From Entomospira culicis (GTDB lineage Bacteria > Spirochaetota > Spirochaetia > WRBN01): a stretch of DNA of 64,000 nucleotides. The notes below the pieces were generated by a model. The model made no database searches. It was not told where the DNA came from and saw only the letters and a list, made by a program, of their open reading frames with translations. The translations under genes were made by a program, and so were the position numbers. The stretch is taken from positions 565,433-629,432 of the forward strand of contig NZ_CP118181.1 in assembly GCF_028748145.1 (NCBI RefSeq), in the 5' to 3' direction. Shown here piece by piece: positions 27,212 through 34,621 of this stretch (position 1 is its first letter; each line of letters opens with the position of its first letter).

Positions 27212-27240
27212 TTGACATATTCATTATCTAAACGCATGAT
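27212..27240 (+). promoter_or_regulatory. vapD promoter beginning 2 bases after the last repeat
   Basis: TTGACA (27212-27217), 17 bp, CATGAT (27235-27240), then 6 bases to the ATG at 27247. An alternative -10, GATAAT at 27238-27243, has a 20 bp spacer. No ribosome site is present. It fills the place of a spacer after the last repeat. Confidence 0.55.
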
Positions 27241-27246
27241 AATTAT

Positions 27247-27609
27247 ATGTACGCGATAACTTTTGATTTTGACACCGCTTGCCTAGAAAAGCACTTTAGC
27301 AGTGATGATATTACCCGAGATTTAGATATGGATATTATTTTACCGGCACAAATCACGGAAAAAGTGAAGCGTGCCTACATCAAAGCTTACTATCTTGCAA
27401 GACGCTACTTAGAACAGAATGGCGTTAAATGGAAGCAAGGGTCGGTCTACTTCTATCAGGATAAGAGCATTCAATATAACTTACTTGTCTTAAAGATTAT
27501 TCGCAAGATGGCGAAAAAATACCCATGGTTTTTGGATTGCTCGCGTGATGTACGTATGCTCAAAATTGAGGCAGAAAATGATGTACTCGCTTTTCTAAAA
27601 GATGATTAG
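27247..27609 (+). CDS. vapD: VapD-like protein (Cas2-fold endoribonuclease family)
   Basis: 120-residue protein with the VapD pattern: MYAITFDFDT at the N-terminus, GVKWKQGSVYFYQDKS, KKYPWF and DVRMLKIEAENDV. VapD of Helicobacter is a small mRNA-cleaving enzyme whose fold resembles Cas2, and in some bacteria it is a toxin paired with VapX. It is somewhat longer than typical VapD (~93) because of an insert after TACLEKHF. No antitoxin gene is upstream. The ATG lies exactly 37 bases, one spacer length, after the last repeat, there is no terminator in between, and a degenerate repeat starts at its stop codon. The context suggests a link with the CRISPR locus; function is inferred. Confidence 0.75.
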   Translation: MYAITFDFDTACLEKHFSSDDITRDLDMDIILPAQITEKVKRAYIKAYYLARRYLEQNGVKWKQGSVYFYQDKSIQYNLLVLKIIRKMAKKYPWFLDCSRDVRMLKIEAENDVLAFLKDD

Positions 27610-27640
27610 TTGCCATCCATGAATGAATGGCAATTAAGGC
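27609..27640 (+). repeat. degenerate CRISPR-repeat-like hairpin after vapD
   Basis: Starts GTTGCCATCCAT, 10 of 12 identical to the repeat start, and keeps a hairpin (TTGCCAT / ATGGCAA) and a trailing CAATT. It lacks a T run, so it is a poor terminator. It may be the decayed terminal repeat of the array, displaced by vapD. Confidence 0.4.
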
Positions 27641-27666
27641 TGTGTCGACCTAGCCGAAAAATTGAA

Positions 27667-28137
27667 TTAATAATCCATATTGATACCAAAATCTTCCTTT
27701 GATTTATAGATCTTAAACCAACTTGTAAAATCTAAAGTTTCATTGTTCTCATCCAAATAGTAATTATTATCTACGCCATTTACTGTGTGAACATAATAAT
27801 AATGCTTGTCATCATCATGAAATTTTATAGAAAATTCTTCTTTACTTCCGTCAACCATATCACAATAGTTTTTATACTCACTTCCTAAACTATTGACATA
27901 ATCTTCAAGCTTATTTGTATCGCCATAGTCATCAAACATTCCTGAATTATACCAGCTGTCTTTGATGTTGTCTTTTTTTAAGAGTTTGGTTAACTTATTT
28001 ACGTTGACCATGGCTTTACATTTTGGGTAGCCTTCTAGCCAATTCTGAATTGCATCGATATCGAATTTTAACGATTCAATTTCAAAATCAATCGCAAATT
28101 TTATGTTTGATTGAATATCATCACTTACATTACACAT
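27667..28137 (-). CDS. hypothetical acidic protein, AT-rich gene
   Basis: 156-residue soluble protein, strongly acidic and rich in Asp, Asn, Lys and Tyr (for example KHYYYVHTVNGVDNNYYLDENN). No family recognised. The gene is clearly more AT-rich than its neighbours, which suggests recent acquisition. It has a complete expression set: TTGACA (28182-28187) and TATAAT (28160-28165), 16 bp apart on the minus strand, and an AGAGAGGTG ribosome site 7 bases before the ATG. It is convergent with vapD, 57 bases apart, so the two share an intergenic end region. Confidence 0.7.
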   Translation of the reverse strand: MCNVSDDIQSNIKFAIDFEIESLKFDIDAIQNWLEGYPKCKAMVNVNKLTKLLKKDNIKDSWYNSGMFDDYGDTNKLEDYVNSLGSEYKNYCDMVDGSKEEFSIKFHDDDKHYYYVHTVNGVDNNYYLDENNETLDFTSWFKIYKSKEDFGINMDY

Positions 28138-28159
28138 AATGTATCACCTCTCTTTAGTT

Positions 28160-28187
28160 ATTATAATTATTATAGTTATTTTGTCAA
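28160..28187 (-). promoter_or_regulatory. promoter of the AT-rich hypothetical gene
   Basis: On the minus strand, TTGACA (28182-28187), 16 bp, TATAAT (28160-28165), followed by an AGAGAGGTG ribosome site before the ATG at 28137. Confidence 0.7.
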
Positions 28188-28205
28188 TACAGTTCGTAGC
28201 TTGGC

Positions 28206-28234
28206 TTGCTATTTTCTCAAAATTAGTGTATAAT
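28206..28234 (+). promoter_or_regulatory. promoter of a candidate small RNA
   Basis: TTGCTA (28206-28211), 17 bp, perfect TATAAT (28229-28234). No open reading frame of useful length follows before a terminator at 28362-28391. Confidence 0.55.
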
Positions 28235-28240
28235 GAAATC

Positions 28241-28391
28241 GTTGTACAACTAAAACTAGAAATGTGATGACAATAAATAGTTTAACAGTAAAACTTGACA
28301 TTTCTTAGTAAATTTTTTCTTGGTAGTTGCTGAGATCAAGAGGATTTTCTTTACTTACATCGCCCTCTGCGCAAGGGGGCAATTTTCTTTT
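28241..28391 (+). ncRNA. candidate small RNA
   Basis: A promoter (28206-28234) and a terminator-like hairpin (28362-28380 plus T-rich tail) enclose about 150 bases without a credible reading frame; near the start there is only a 6-codon ATG. Contains the palindrome GTTGTACAAC near its 5' end. No known RNA family recognised. Confidence 0.4.
28362..28391 (+). terminator. hairpin with T-rich tail, also similar to the CRISPR repeat
   Basis: Seven-bp stem GCCCTCT / AGGGGGC (one G-T pair), followed by AATTTTCTTTT. The stem GCCCTC-TGCGCAA-GGG also matches the repeat core at 13 of 16 positions with compensating changes, so it may be a decayed repeat now serving as a terminator. Confidence 0.5.
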
Positions 28392-28399
28392 AATATCGC

Positions 28400-28428
28400 T
28401 TGACAATCGCGCTCTTCCATGCTAGCAT
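28400..28428 (+). promoter_or_regulatory. promoter of the GNAT gene, leaderless arrangement
   Basis: TTGACA (28400-28405), 17 bp, TAGCAT (28423-28428), then 6 bases to the ATG at 28435. No ribosome site. Confidence 0.6.
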
Positions 28429-28434
28429 CATAGT

Positions 28435-29088
28435 ATGGATATCAACATATATCGTCGCGTGCGTGATAGAAAAGCCTTGCTTGTGGCGCTCAAGGAGACA
28501 TGGGCTTTGCACGCATACTTTCCTGACGCTAAACGTCCGATGTTAGTCTACGAGCTCTTTTTTGATATGGCGCTCTTAGCCTCTTGTTGGGTGGATGTTG
28601 CGGTGGTGGATGGTCAACCCGTAGGCTTGTTGGCAGGAGTGCTCAAGCACCATCAACCCGTCGCCTGCCGATTGTATAATTTCTTGGCAAGTATCGCATT
28701 CTACACTAAGTTTGCTTTCATCTTGCTTACCCATCAGCTAGGAAAACCTCGCTTTGTCCTGCATCAACTAAGAGAGGTTTACTCCCTTGAGGCAATGTGT
28801 AAGCTTCATAAAGATCCACACGATGCCCAGATCGAACTCTTCTATTTACACCCCAAGGCGCGCGGACACGGAGCGGGGAGGGCGTTGATGAAAAACTTCG
28901 TGGCTTATGCAAAAACCCATCGCGCACGCTCTATTGCACTGTGGACAGACATCTCGTGTAGCTACACCTTTTACGACAACTACGGTTTTTCGCGCGATGC
29001 CTCGTTTTTTAGTCCGATTTTAGCAGAGCCAGAGAAGGGGCAAGATAACGGCTTTGTTTATACACTTAAGATAGAAGATAAAGAGTAA
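28435..29088 (+). CDS. GNAT family N-acetyltransferase
   Basis: 217-residue acetyl-CoA-dependent acyltransferase. The acetyl-CoA-binding motif A is LHPKARGHGAGRALMKNFVAYAKTH (R/Q-x-x-G-x-G/A type), followed by TDISCSYTFYDNYGFSRD, the usual C-terminal segment. The N-terminal part has a longer hydrophobic helix region (NFLASIAFYTKFAFILL) than typical. The substrate is unknown. It has its own promoter with the -10 six bases before the ATG, so it is probably leaderless, and a hairpin terminator follows the stop. Confidence 0.85.
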   Translation: MDINIYRRVRDRKALLVALKETWALHAYFPDAKRPMLVYELFFDMALLASCWVDVAVVDGQPVGLLAGVLKHHQPVACRLYNFLASIAFYTKFAFILLTHQLGKPRFVLHQLREVYSLEAMCKLHKDPHDAQIELFYLHPKARGHGAGRALMKNFVAYAKTHRARSIALWTDISCSYTFYDNYGFSRDASFFSPILAEPEKGQDNGFVYTLKIEDKE

Positions 29089-29118
29089 AAGAGAGGCTCA
29101 GCGAAACCTCTCTTGTTT
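29089..29118 (+). terminator. terminator after the GNAT gene
   Basis: Eight-bp stem AAGAGAGG (29089-29096) / CCTCTCTT (29107-29114), 10-base loop, then GTTT. It begins right after the stop codon; the next gene is convergent. Confidence 0.65.
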
Positions 29119-29133
29119 AAGATAACGTAGCGA

Positions 29134-29841
29134 TTAAAAACGAAAACTATAGCCAAGAAAGATTCCAACATTATAGGGGCTGATGGCAGATTGTCCATTA
29201 AGGCTAGCGCTAGGCATGCCCTTGTTGTAGGTAAAGGCTAAGACATCGAGGGTGGTGCGTACGCCAAATTGGATAAACTGATTCTCTACTGTTTGCATGG
29301 AAAAGCCAAGTTCAGCGATGAGGTTTAATCCCACGTAGAGCTTGCCGTTGTCGATAGAACCGCGCTCCGTTTGGTTGTTGATGGTCTGCTTGTAGGTTGG
29401 TTTGGTGTTGAGCGTAGGCCCTAATCCGATGCCAGCAATGAGGCTATAGCGATCGTCGGCAAAGGCCATGCGTCCTTTCATCATGATGTCTAGGGCAAAG
29501 GTGTGAAAATTTACCTTGGTCTTACCGATTTCGCTGCCATCGATATCTTTCTCGGCGAGCGAATAGCTACGAAAGAGGCTAAAGTGCCCTGCCACGCCTA
29601 AAATGATGTAATCATTAAAGGCAAAGTCGGCAACCACCGCACCGGCGAAGTTGATCGAGTTAAAGCGCCCGTCAAGGTCGCACCGCTTGGGGATATACTT
29701 GCCATCATCGGTGTAAAAACCAATCACATTGGTGGGTAAATCGACACCTAGGCGCAAGCCCACCTCAATGTCTTGCAGGGCGAAGCTCTTCATCGCCAAA
29801 AGGCTGAAGAAGAGGGCGAGTAAACCAATTTTTGTTTTCAT
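29134..29841 (-). CDS. secreted beta-barrel-like outer membrane protein
   Basis: 235-residue protein with a signal peptide (MKTKIGLLALFFSLLAMKSFA, cleavage near LQDI). The mature chain alternates hydrophobic and polar residues with Gly-rich turns (VGLRLGVDLPTNVIGF, LIAGIGLGP, NVGIFLGYSFRF) and ends in Phe-Arg-Phe, the typical end of a small outer-membrane beta-barrel. AAAGGAGACAGAC before the ATG is a clear ribosome site. The specific role is unknown. Confidence 0.75.
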   Translation of the reverse strand: MKTKIGLLALFFSLLAMKSFALQDIEVGLRLGVDLPTNVIGFYTDDGKYIPKRCDLDGRFNSINFAGAVVADFAFNDYIILGVAGHFSLFRSYSLAEKDIDGSEIGKTKVNFHTFALDIMMKGRMAFADDRYSLIAGIGLGPTLNTKPTYKQTINNQTERGSIDNGKLYVGLNLIAELGFSMQTVENQFIQFGVRTTLDVLAFTYNKGMPSASLNGQSAISPYNVGIFLGYSFRF

Positions 29842-30072
29842 GTCTGTCTCCTTTAATCTAAAACGGATAGATTATGAATAATATATAAAATCAATATAAA
29901 GATTTTATGAATATGTCGTAGAGATAATATAAACTAGTAGTGAAGAGAATATGAAGATATTTTTTTGTAGATAAAACTTTCACCTCCTTAATACAGGATA
30001 AGTTAATTATATATATAATTTGTCAAGTAGTATTTAATGGATTATTTCTTTTTTGCAATAAGAATAGGGCAT
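29842..30072. other. AT-rich intergenic region
   Basis: No gene seen. On the minus strand it holds a TTGACA (30021-30026) and an isolated AAGGAGGTG (about 29981-29989) with no good ATG after it, possibly the remnant of a small gene or a leader feature of the outer-membrane protein gene. Confidence 0.4.
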
Positions 30073-30100
30073 AAAAAAAGAGACTCATATTGAGTCTCTT
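30073..30100 (-). terminator. terminator of the tRNA-Ser pair
   Basis: On the minus strand, a 10-bp perfect stem AAGAGACTCA / TGAGTCTCTT (30078-30087 and 30091-30100) with a 3-base loop, then seven T. It directly follows the tRNA genes. Confidence 0.85.
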
Positions 30101-30108
30101 GATGATAG

Positions 30109-30196
30109 CGGAGAGGGAGGGATTCGAACCCTCGGTACCCTTATGAGGTACAACTTCTTAGCAGGAAGACCGATTCAACCACTCTCGCACCTCTCC
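30109..30196 (-). tRNA. tRNA-Ser (anticodon GCT)
   Basis: 88-base type II tRNA with acceptor stem GGAGAGG/CCTCTCC, anticodon loop CTGCTAA, a long variable arm, T-loop GGTTCGAATCC and discriminator G. CCA is not encoded. It reads AGC/AGT codons and is 27 bases from a second tRNA-Ser. Confidence 0.95.
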
Positions 30197-30223
30197 GTAT
30201 GACGTTTTTTGGCACTTTTCTAG

Positions 30224-30308
30224 CGGAGAAGGTGGGATTCGAACCCACGGACGCTTGCACGTCAACGGTTTTCAAGACCGCCTCCTTAAACCGCTCGGAC
30301 ACTTCTCC
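30224..30308 (-). tRNA. tRNA-Ser (anticodon TGA)
   Basis: 85-base type II tRNA with acceptor stem GGAGAAG/CTTCTCC, anticodon loop CTTGAAA, a long variable arm, T-loop GGTTCGAATCC and discriminator G. CCA is not encoded. It reads TCN codons, mainly TCA/TCG, and is probably co-transcribed with the GCT tRNA. Confidence 0.95.
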
Positions 30309-30353
30309 AAGTGTTAAAACGTACTTGTATTCTAGCATTTTTTGCCAATTGTG

Positions 30354-31004
30354 TCAAGTATCTTGCTCACTTTTTTGCGCATGATGGTGCAAAGAGGCGC
30401 TAATTTTTTCTGTCAAGAGCTCCCTACCAATATTTTTTGGCGAGGAGTAGACAATATAGCTACTGTTGGGCGTCTCGTAGACAAGTTTTTGCGCCATGGC
30501 GTGGCACTTGGCCTTTTCGCTCTGGTTGAGTTTATCAATTTTATTAAAGATAAAAATTTGTTGAAGCCCACGTTTACTCGCCATATCGATGAGCATGGCA
30601 TCCAGTTCGGTAATAGGCATACGGCTATCGAGGATAACGATAAGTATTTTTAGATTCTCTCTCTCTAAAAGATAGTGTCCTAGTTCGGCCTGCCAGCTAC
30701 TCTTCATCGACTTACTCACCTTAGCGTAGCCATATCCGGGGAGATCGACCAGTCGAGCGATCGCTTCGTTTCTATCCTTTAAATAAAGATGAAAAAGATT
30801 CATTTCCCGTGTCTTGCCGGGAGTCTGCGAGACGCGTGCAAGCTTATTTTGACGCGTTAAGTTGTTGATCAGTGTACTTTTTCCGGCGTTACTACGTCCA
30901 GCGATGGCAATTTCTATTTGCGCATCACTAGGTAGATCTTCAAAAGTTGGTGCACCCATCGCGAAAGATGTCTTGTGGAAGAGAATAGGTGAAACTGTTT
31001 GCAT
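30354..31004 (-). CDS. engB: ribosome biogenesis GTP-binding protein YsxC/EngB
   Basis: 216-residue essential GTPase needed for 50S subunit assembly. G-motifs: GRSNAGKSTL (G1, with Ala where most have Val), TPGKT (G2), DLPGYGYA (G3) and NKIDKL (G4). The promoter on the minus strand is TTGACA (31053-31058), 17 bp, TAGAAT (31030-31035); the ribosome site AAGGGGC precedes the ATG. It lies upstream of the two tRNA-Ser genes in the same direction, so some read-through into them is possible. Confidence 0.93.
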   Translation of the reverse strand: MQTVSPILFHKTSFAMGAPTFEDLPSDAQIEIAIAGRSNAGKSTLINNLTRQNKLARVSQTPGKTREMNLFHLYLKDRNEAIARLVDLPGYGYAKVSKSMKSSWQAELGHYLLERENLKILIVILDSRMPITELDAMLIDMASKRGLQQIFIFNKIDKLNQSEKAKCHAMAQKLVYETPNSSYIVYSSPKNIGRELLTEKISASLHHHAQKSEQDT

Positions 31005-31084
31005 AAGATGCCCCTTGATGTTTTTTATTATTCTATATTAGATAATGATTTTTGTCAAAGGGCAATTTCACATAATGTCTGGGC

Positions 31085-32335
31085 TTATTCTTTTTTACTC
31101 CATTTGTTTTCGATATTTTGCTTAAAATACAGCACAAAGAGTAAGCCGATAATGCCAACTGTCGCTGAAATAATAAAGTAGATAATATTGGCCTTATCGC
31201 TAGAGAATTGACCATAAATATAGCTACTTATACCAGGCAAAAGAATATCGGGAAGATAGCCTAAGAAAGAGATAAGACCGATCGCCATGCCAAGTAGCGT
31301 TGCTGGTATATTTAAAAATTGCAGTAGTGACCAATAGACGCCACGGATAGTATAATTAGCTAGTCCCACTAAAATAATAATAGCAAAGATTAGGGCATTG
31401 GCTAGGGGTAGTAATGCGATGAGGAGTAAGCCGATAATGGAGATAATCATGGAGATGAGTAATAGCGTGGATTTACCAATTTTATCGGCAATCATGCCTC
31501 CAATAATACCACCAATTGGGCGCATCCACATGACGATAACTAAAATAAATCCAGCGATCTCAGGCGTAACTCCTTGGTTACTGACTAAAAATCCAGAAAA
31601 GTAGTAGACTGTCCAAAATAGTGTATATCCAGTAAAAATAATTGCGCTAATGAGCCAAACCTCTTTTATGCTTAAAATAGTTTTCATCAAGAGCATCGGT
31701 GAATCTTTTTTTGTTTTATGTTCTGTGCTTCTCTCTGTAGTTGGGCTAGTGTTGGTTAAAAAGAAGAAGATAGCAACAGACAATATAAAGAGCATAATGC
31801 TATACATTAATATGACAGCTTGCATTGCTTGGCTGTTATTAGCGCTTTTGTTTGAGATAAAAACGAAAATAGCCACGGCTAAGGTTGCCAGTAATGCTTC
31901 GACTAAACCGCGCCCACCATCTAAAATACCAAAGAATTTTCCTTCGGTTTGTGGGGTTGTCAGCATCTTTACTGCTTTCATTAATGCGCTCCAGAAGGTA
32001 AAGACGGCGGAAAAGCCAAATCCTATAAAAATGATGCGCACGATAGTGTAGCCGGGTAGGGTAGCCAGCCAGATTCCCAGTAGACCTGTAGCAACTAGTG
32101 AAAATAAGATCAACCACTTAGCAGGAAAGCGATCGGCTAACCACCCGCTAGGAACATATCCAACGATGAACATCATCCCTAAAAATGAGTAGATTTGGCT
32201 CAGCTCTTCCATGCTCATGTTTAGCGCGCTCAGTAAAGGCTCTTGGAAGTTAGTGCGTAAATAAATGAGTGGATAAATTGCCCCTGCCGCTAGTACCAAT
32301 AGGAGTAATTCAAAATAAGATTTTTTATTACTCAT
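31085..32335 (-). CDS. MFS transporter
   Basis: 416-residue major facilitator with about 12 hydrophobic segments. The family loop motif appears as SGWLADRFPAKWLI after helix 2 and again as GGMIADKIGKS in the second half. It starts directly after the kinase stop codon (TAG ATG) and is the last gene of the oxidase-SDR-kinase-MFS operon, so it probably imports the sugar, polyol or sugar acid that those enzymes use. Confidence 0.87.
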   Translation of the reverse strand: MSNKKSYFELLLLVLAAGAIYPLIYLRTNFQEPLLSALNMSMEELSQIYSFLGMMFIVGYVPSGWLADRFPAKWLILFSLVATGLLGIWLATLPGYTIVRIIFIGFGFSAVFTFWSALMKAVKMLTTPQTEGKFFGILDGGRGLVEALLATLAVAIFVFISNKSANNSQAMQAVILMYSIMLFILSVAIFFFLTNTSPTTERSTEHKTKKDSPMLLMKTILSIKEVWLISAIIFTGYTLFWTVYYFSGFLVSNQGVTPEIAGFILVIVMWMRPIGGIIGGMIADKIGKSTLLLISMIISIIGLLLIALLPLANALIFAIIILVGLANYTIRGVYWSLLQFLNIPATLLGMAIGLISFLGYLPDILLPGISSYIYGQFSSDKANIIYFIISATVGIIGLLFVLYFKQNIENKWSKKE

Positions 32336-33772
32336 CTATAACTCCTCGAATGTGTCGTGCAGATGATGTAAAATGGTATCCATATTGTCACTAAGATACT
32401 CATAAGCCTTAGCGATTTTTGCATACTTTTCCACATGCATTGGGTTAGGCATAAAGGTTTTATCCCGTTCTACCATGTGTTGGATAGCCTCTTCAAAGCT
32501 AGGGTAGACTTTTGTGGCAACAGCCGCACAAATCGCTGCCCCCAAGCCTGCGATGCTTTCATTTTTGGTGCGATAGACGGGAATAGCGAAGACATCAGCT
32601 AAAATTTGCATGAATAAATCTGAATGCGATCCGCCTCCAGTAACAACCAGCTCCTTAGGGTTAATGCTAAGTTCCTGGGTCATATTGAATGCATGGCGAC
32701 GCATTGTGAGCGAGATGCCCTCTAGAATAGCACGATAGATATGCCCGTAAGTGTGACGTTGATCAAAGCCAATAAACATGCCTTTTTTATGAGGTTCGTT
32801 GGGTGGGGCCAGCCAGTCTAGAATACAAATAAGCCCTTCACTGCCTACGGTCACATTATCGGCAATTTTATTTAAATAGTTCTCTGCAGAAAGATTGTGT
32901 TCTTTGGCTTGATGACTAAGTTCTTTTCCTAGGAGATTTTTTAACCAGCTTACTGTCCACATACCTCGTCTAATTCCATTGCTTTCATAGAGATAGCGAT
33001 GGGGTTGTGATGCCATATTCGTCCAAAAAAATTGGCTAGTTGCACGCGACTCATCGGCAACTACCATACTAGCGATATAGGTGCCTAAGGAGAGAAGTAC
33101 CGTCTCTTGATTGAGAAGCCCTGCACCAAGTGCCTCTACAGCCTTGTCATTGGCGGTGTGCACCACGGGAATACCTGCATATAAACCAATCTGATTAGCT
33201 ATTTCATGACTTAGATATCCACCAATTTCTCCAGGCATCCGCATTTCGTACATCATCTCTTTAGAGATTCCGTAGCTTGAAAAATCTTGGGGATTCTCTA
33301 ATACTTTCCATTGATTAACATCGATAGGCCACTGCCCCAAACAATTAGCGATTGTATCTGTAAAAGATCCTGTTAATCGCCCCATGAGATATCCTGTGGT
33401 AGCTACGACATACTGAACATCCTTTTGGTCGTTTTGATAGGGCATACTAATGCGACGATCCATCCAGCTGATAACCGGATGTGCCAGCGTTCCATCGGCC
33501 TTAACCAAACAACGACAATAGCGAATACTGCCAAGCCCAATAGCAATAATTTGACTTCTATCTTCTTTAAAGTGAGTGAGCGCATCTTTTATGGTTAACA
33601 TGAGTGAGTCAAAAAGATCATCAGCTGGATGTTCGGCAATACCATCTGGGGTGGTATACATTGGCTGTAATGCTCTGCTGGCTTGCGCAACTGTTTTGCC
33701 TTTTGTATCAACAATAACGACTTTCGTACTTTGTGTCCCACCATCGATGCCCATAAAATATTGTGTTAGCAT
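32336..33772 (-). CDS. FGGY family carbohydrate kinase
   Basis: 478-residue ASKHA-fold sugar kinase. The N-terminal phosphate loop is GIDGGTQSTKVVIVD; further family features are SWMDRR, the NDKAVEALGAG region, and the C-terminal ATP-binding VVTGGGSHSDLFMQILADVF with GLGAAICAAV. I start it at the ATG at 33772, which has AAAGGAGG upstream; a TTG eight codons earlier lies before that site. It resembles xylulose/gluconate-type FGGY kinases, but the substrate cannot be read from the sequence. It lies between the SDR and the transporter genes. Confidence 0.88.
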   Translation of the reverse strand: MLTQYFMGIDGGTQSTKVVIVDTKGKTVAQASRALQPMYTTPDGIAEHPADDLFDSLMLTIKDALTHFKEDRSQIIAIGLGSIRYCRCLVKADGTLAHPVISWMDRRISMPYQNDQKDVQYVVATTGYLMGRLTGSFTDTIANCLGQWPIDVNQWKVLENPQDFSSYGISKEMMYEMRMPGEIGGYLSHEIANQIGLYAGIPVVHTANDKAVEALGAGLLNQETVLLSLGTYIASMVVADESRATSQFFWTNMASQPHRYLYESNGIRRGMWTVSWLKNLLGKELSHQAKEHNLSAENYLNKIADNVTVGSEGLICILDWLAPPNEPHKKGMFIGFDQRHTYGHIYRAILEGISLTMRRHAFNMTQELSINPKELVVTGGGSHSDLFMQILADVFAIPVYRTKNESIAGLGAAICAAVATKVYPSFEEAIQHMVERDKTFMPNPMHVEKYAKIAKAYEYLSDNMDTILHHLHDTFEEL

Positions 33773-33805
33773 AAAAATTCCTCCTTTTTTATCCAACCCA
33801 GATGT

Positions 33806-34591
33806 CTAGCGCACTAAGTAGCCACCGTCTACGGTAAGGGTGTGCCCATTAACGTAGTCTGAGGCCTTACTGGCTAAAAAAACAACGGTTCCCATTAAGT
33901 CTAACCGATCGCCCCAGCGTCCGGCGGGAATATGATCCAAGACTCGCTGATTACTCGCTGAGTTTGCTCTAGTCTGTTCGGTTATTTTTGTCGCGTAATA
34001 GCCGGGGGCGATAGCGTTTACTTGAATGTTGAATTGAGCTAGTTCATCGCAATAGGCTTTGGTGAAGCCTACGATACCATGCTTAGTGGCTGCATATGCT
34101 GGCGACCACTGTCCACCCAAGAAAGAAAACATTGAGCCAATATTAATGATTTTTCCGCTCTGTTGTGGAATCATGAATTTACCGGCTTCATGGCTAAGCT
34201 CAAAGGCCGCGGTAAGGTTAAGTGCAATCATCGGATCCCACTGCGATCGATTGTACTTTAAGACGTCTGGTTCATTGATACTCATGCCTGCGCTGTTAAC
34301 CAAAATATCAACACTGCCTAGCTCTTTTACACATGTTTCGATGATTTTTTGGGGCTCCCCGGCCTTAGTAATGTCGGTTAGCATGAAGCGATACTTCTGA
34401 CCAGTACTTTCGATGAGTTTTTGTGTTGTTCCATCATCCTCCACGATGCTAGGAATGAAAATATTAGCGCCGGCCTTGGCTAATGCCAGTGCGAATGCCT
34501 GTCCAAGACCGCCGTTTCCTCCAGTAATAATGGCATTTTTTCCTTTTAAAGAAAAAAAGCTCATGTTAAAGTCTGTAATTTCTCGACTCAC
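33806..34591 (-). CDS. SDR family NAD(P)-dependent oxidoreductase
   Basis: 261-residue classical short-chain dehydrogenase. Rossmann motif GGNGGLGQAF, NSAGMS (NAG-type motif), the catalytic set with Ser in GSMFSFLGG and YAATK, then the C-terminal VDGGYLVR. Close in style to gluconate 5-dehydrogenase/2-deoxy-D-gluconate 3-dehydrogenase. The start is the GTG at 34591, because AAAAGGAGG sits 6 bases upstream; the ATG nine codons later has no ribosome site. It probably oxidises or reduces a sugar (acid) before phosphorylation by the adjacent kinase. Confidence 0.88.
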   Translation of the reverse strand: MSREITDFNMSFFSLKGKNAIITGGNGGLGQAFALALAKAGANIFIPSIVEDDGTTQKLIESTGQKYRFMLTDITKAGEPQKIIETCVKELGSVDILVNSAGMSINEPDVLKYNRSQWDPMIALNLTAAFELSHEAGKFMIPQQSGKIINIGSMFSFLGGQWSPAYAATKHGIVGFTKAYCDELAQFNIQVNAIAPGYYATKITEQTRANSASNQRVLDHIPAGRWGDRLDLMGTVVFLASKASDYVNGHTLTVDGGYLVR

Positions 34592-34621
34592 TTTTTGCCT
34601 CCTTTTATTCTGACGAAGAGC

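Noticed and set aside
28241-28391. A tracrRNA or other Cas9-type RNA near the array
   Set aside because: No cas9 in the window, no anti-repeat pairing with the array repeat, and the locus is a complete type I-C system.
29978-29992. A leader peptide gene behind an AAGGAGGTG sequence upstream of the outer-membrane protein gene (minus strand)
   Set aside because: No usable start codon at the right distance; noted only as a feature of the intergenic region.
30139-30384. Short open frames over the tRNA genes
   Set aside because: They overlap two clear tRNA-Ser genes.
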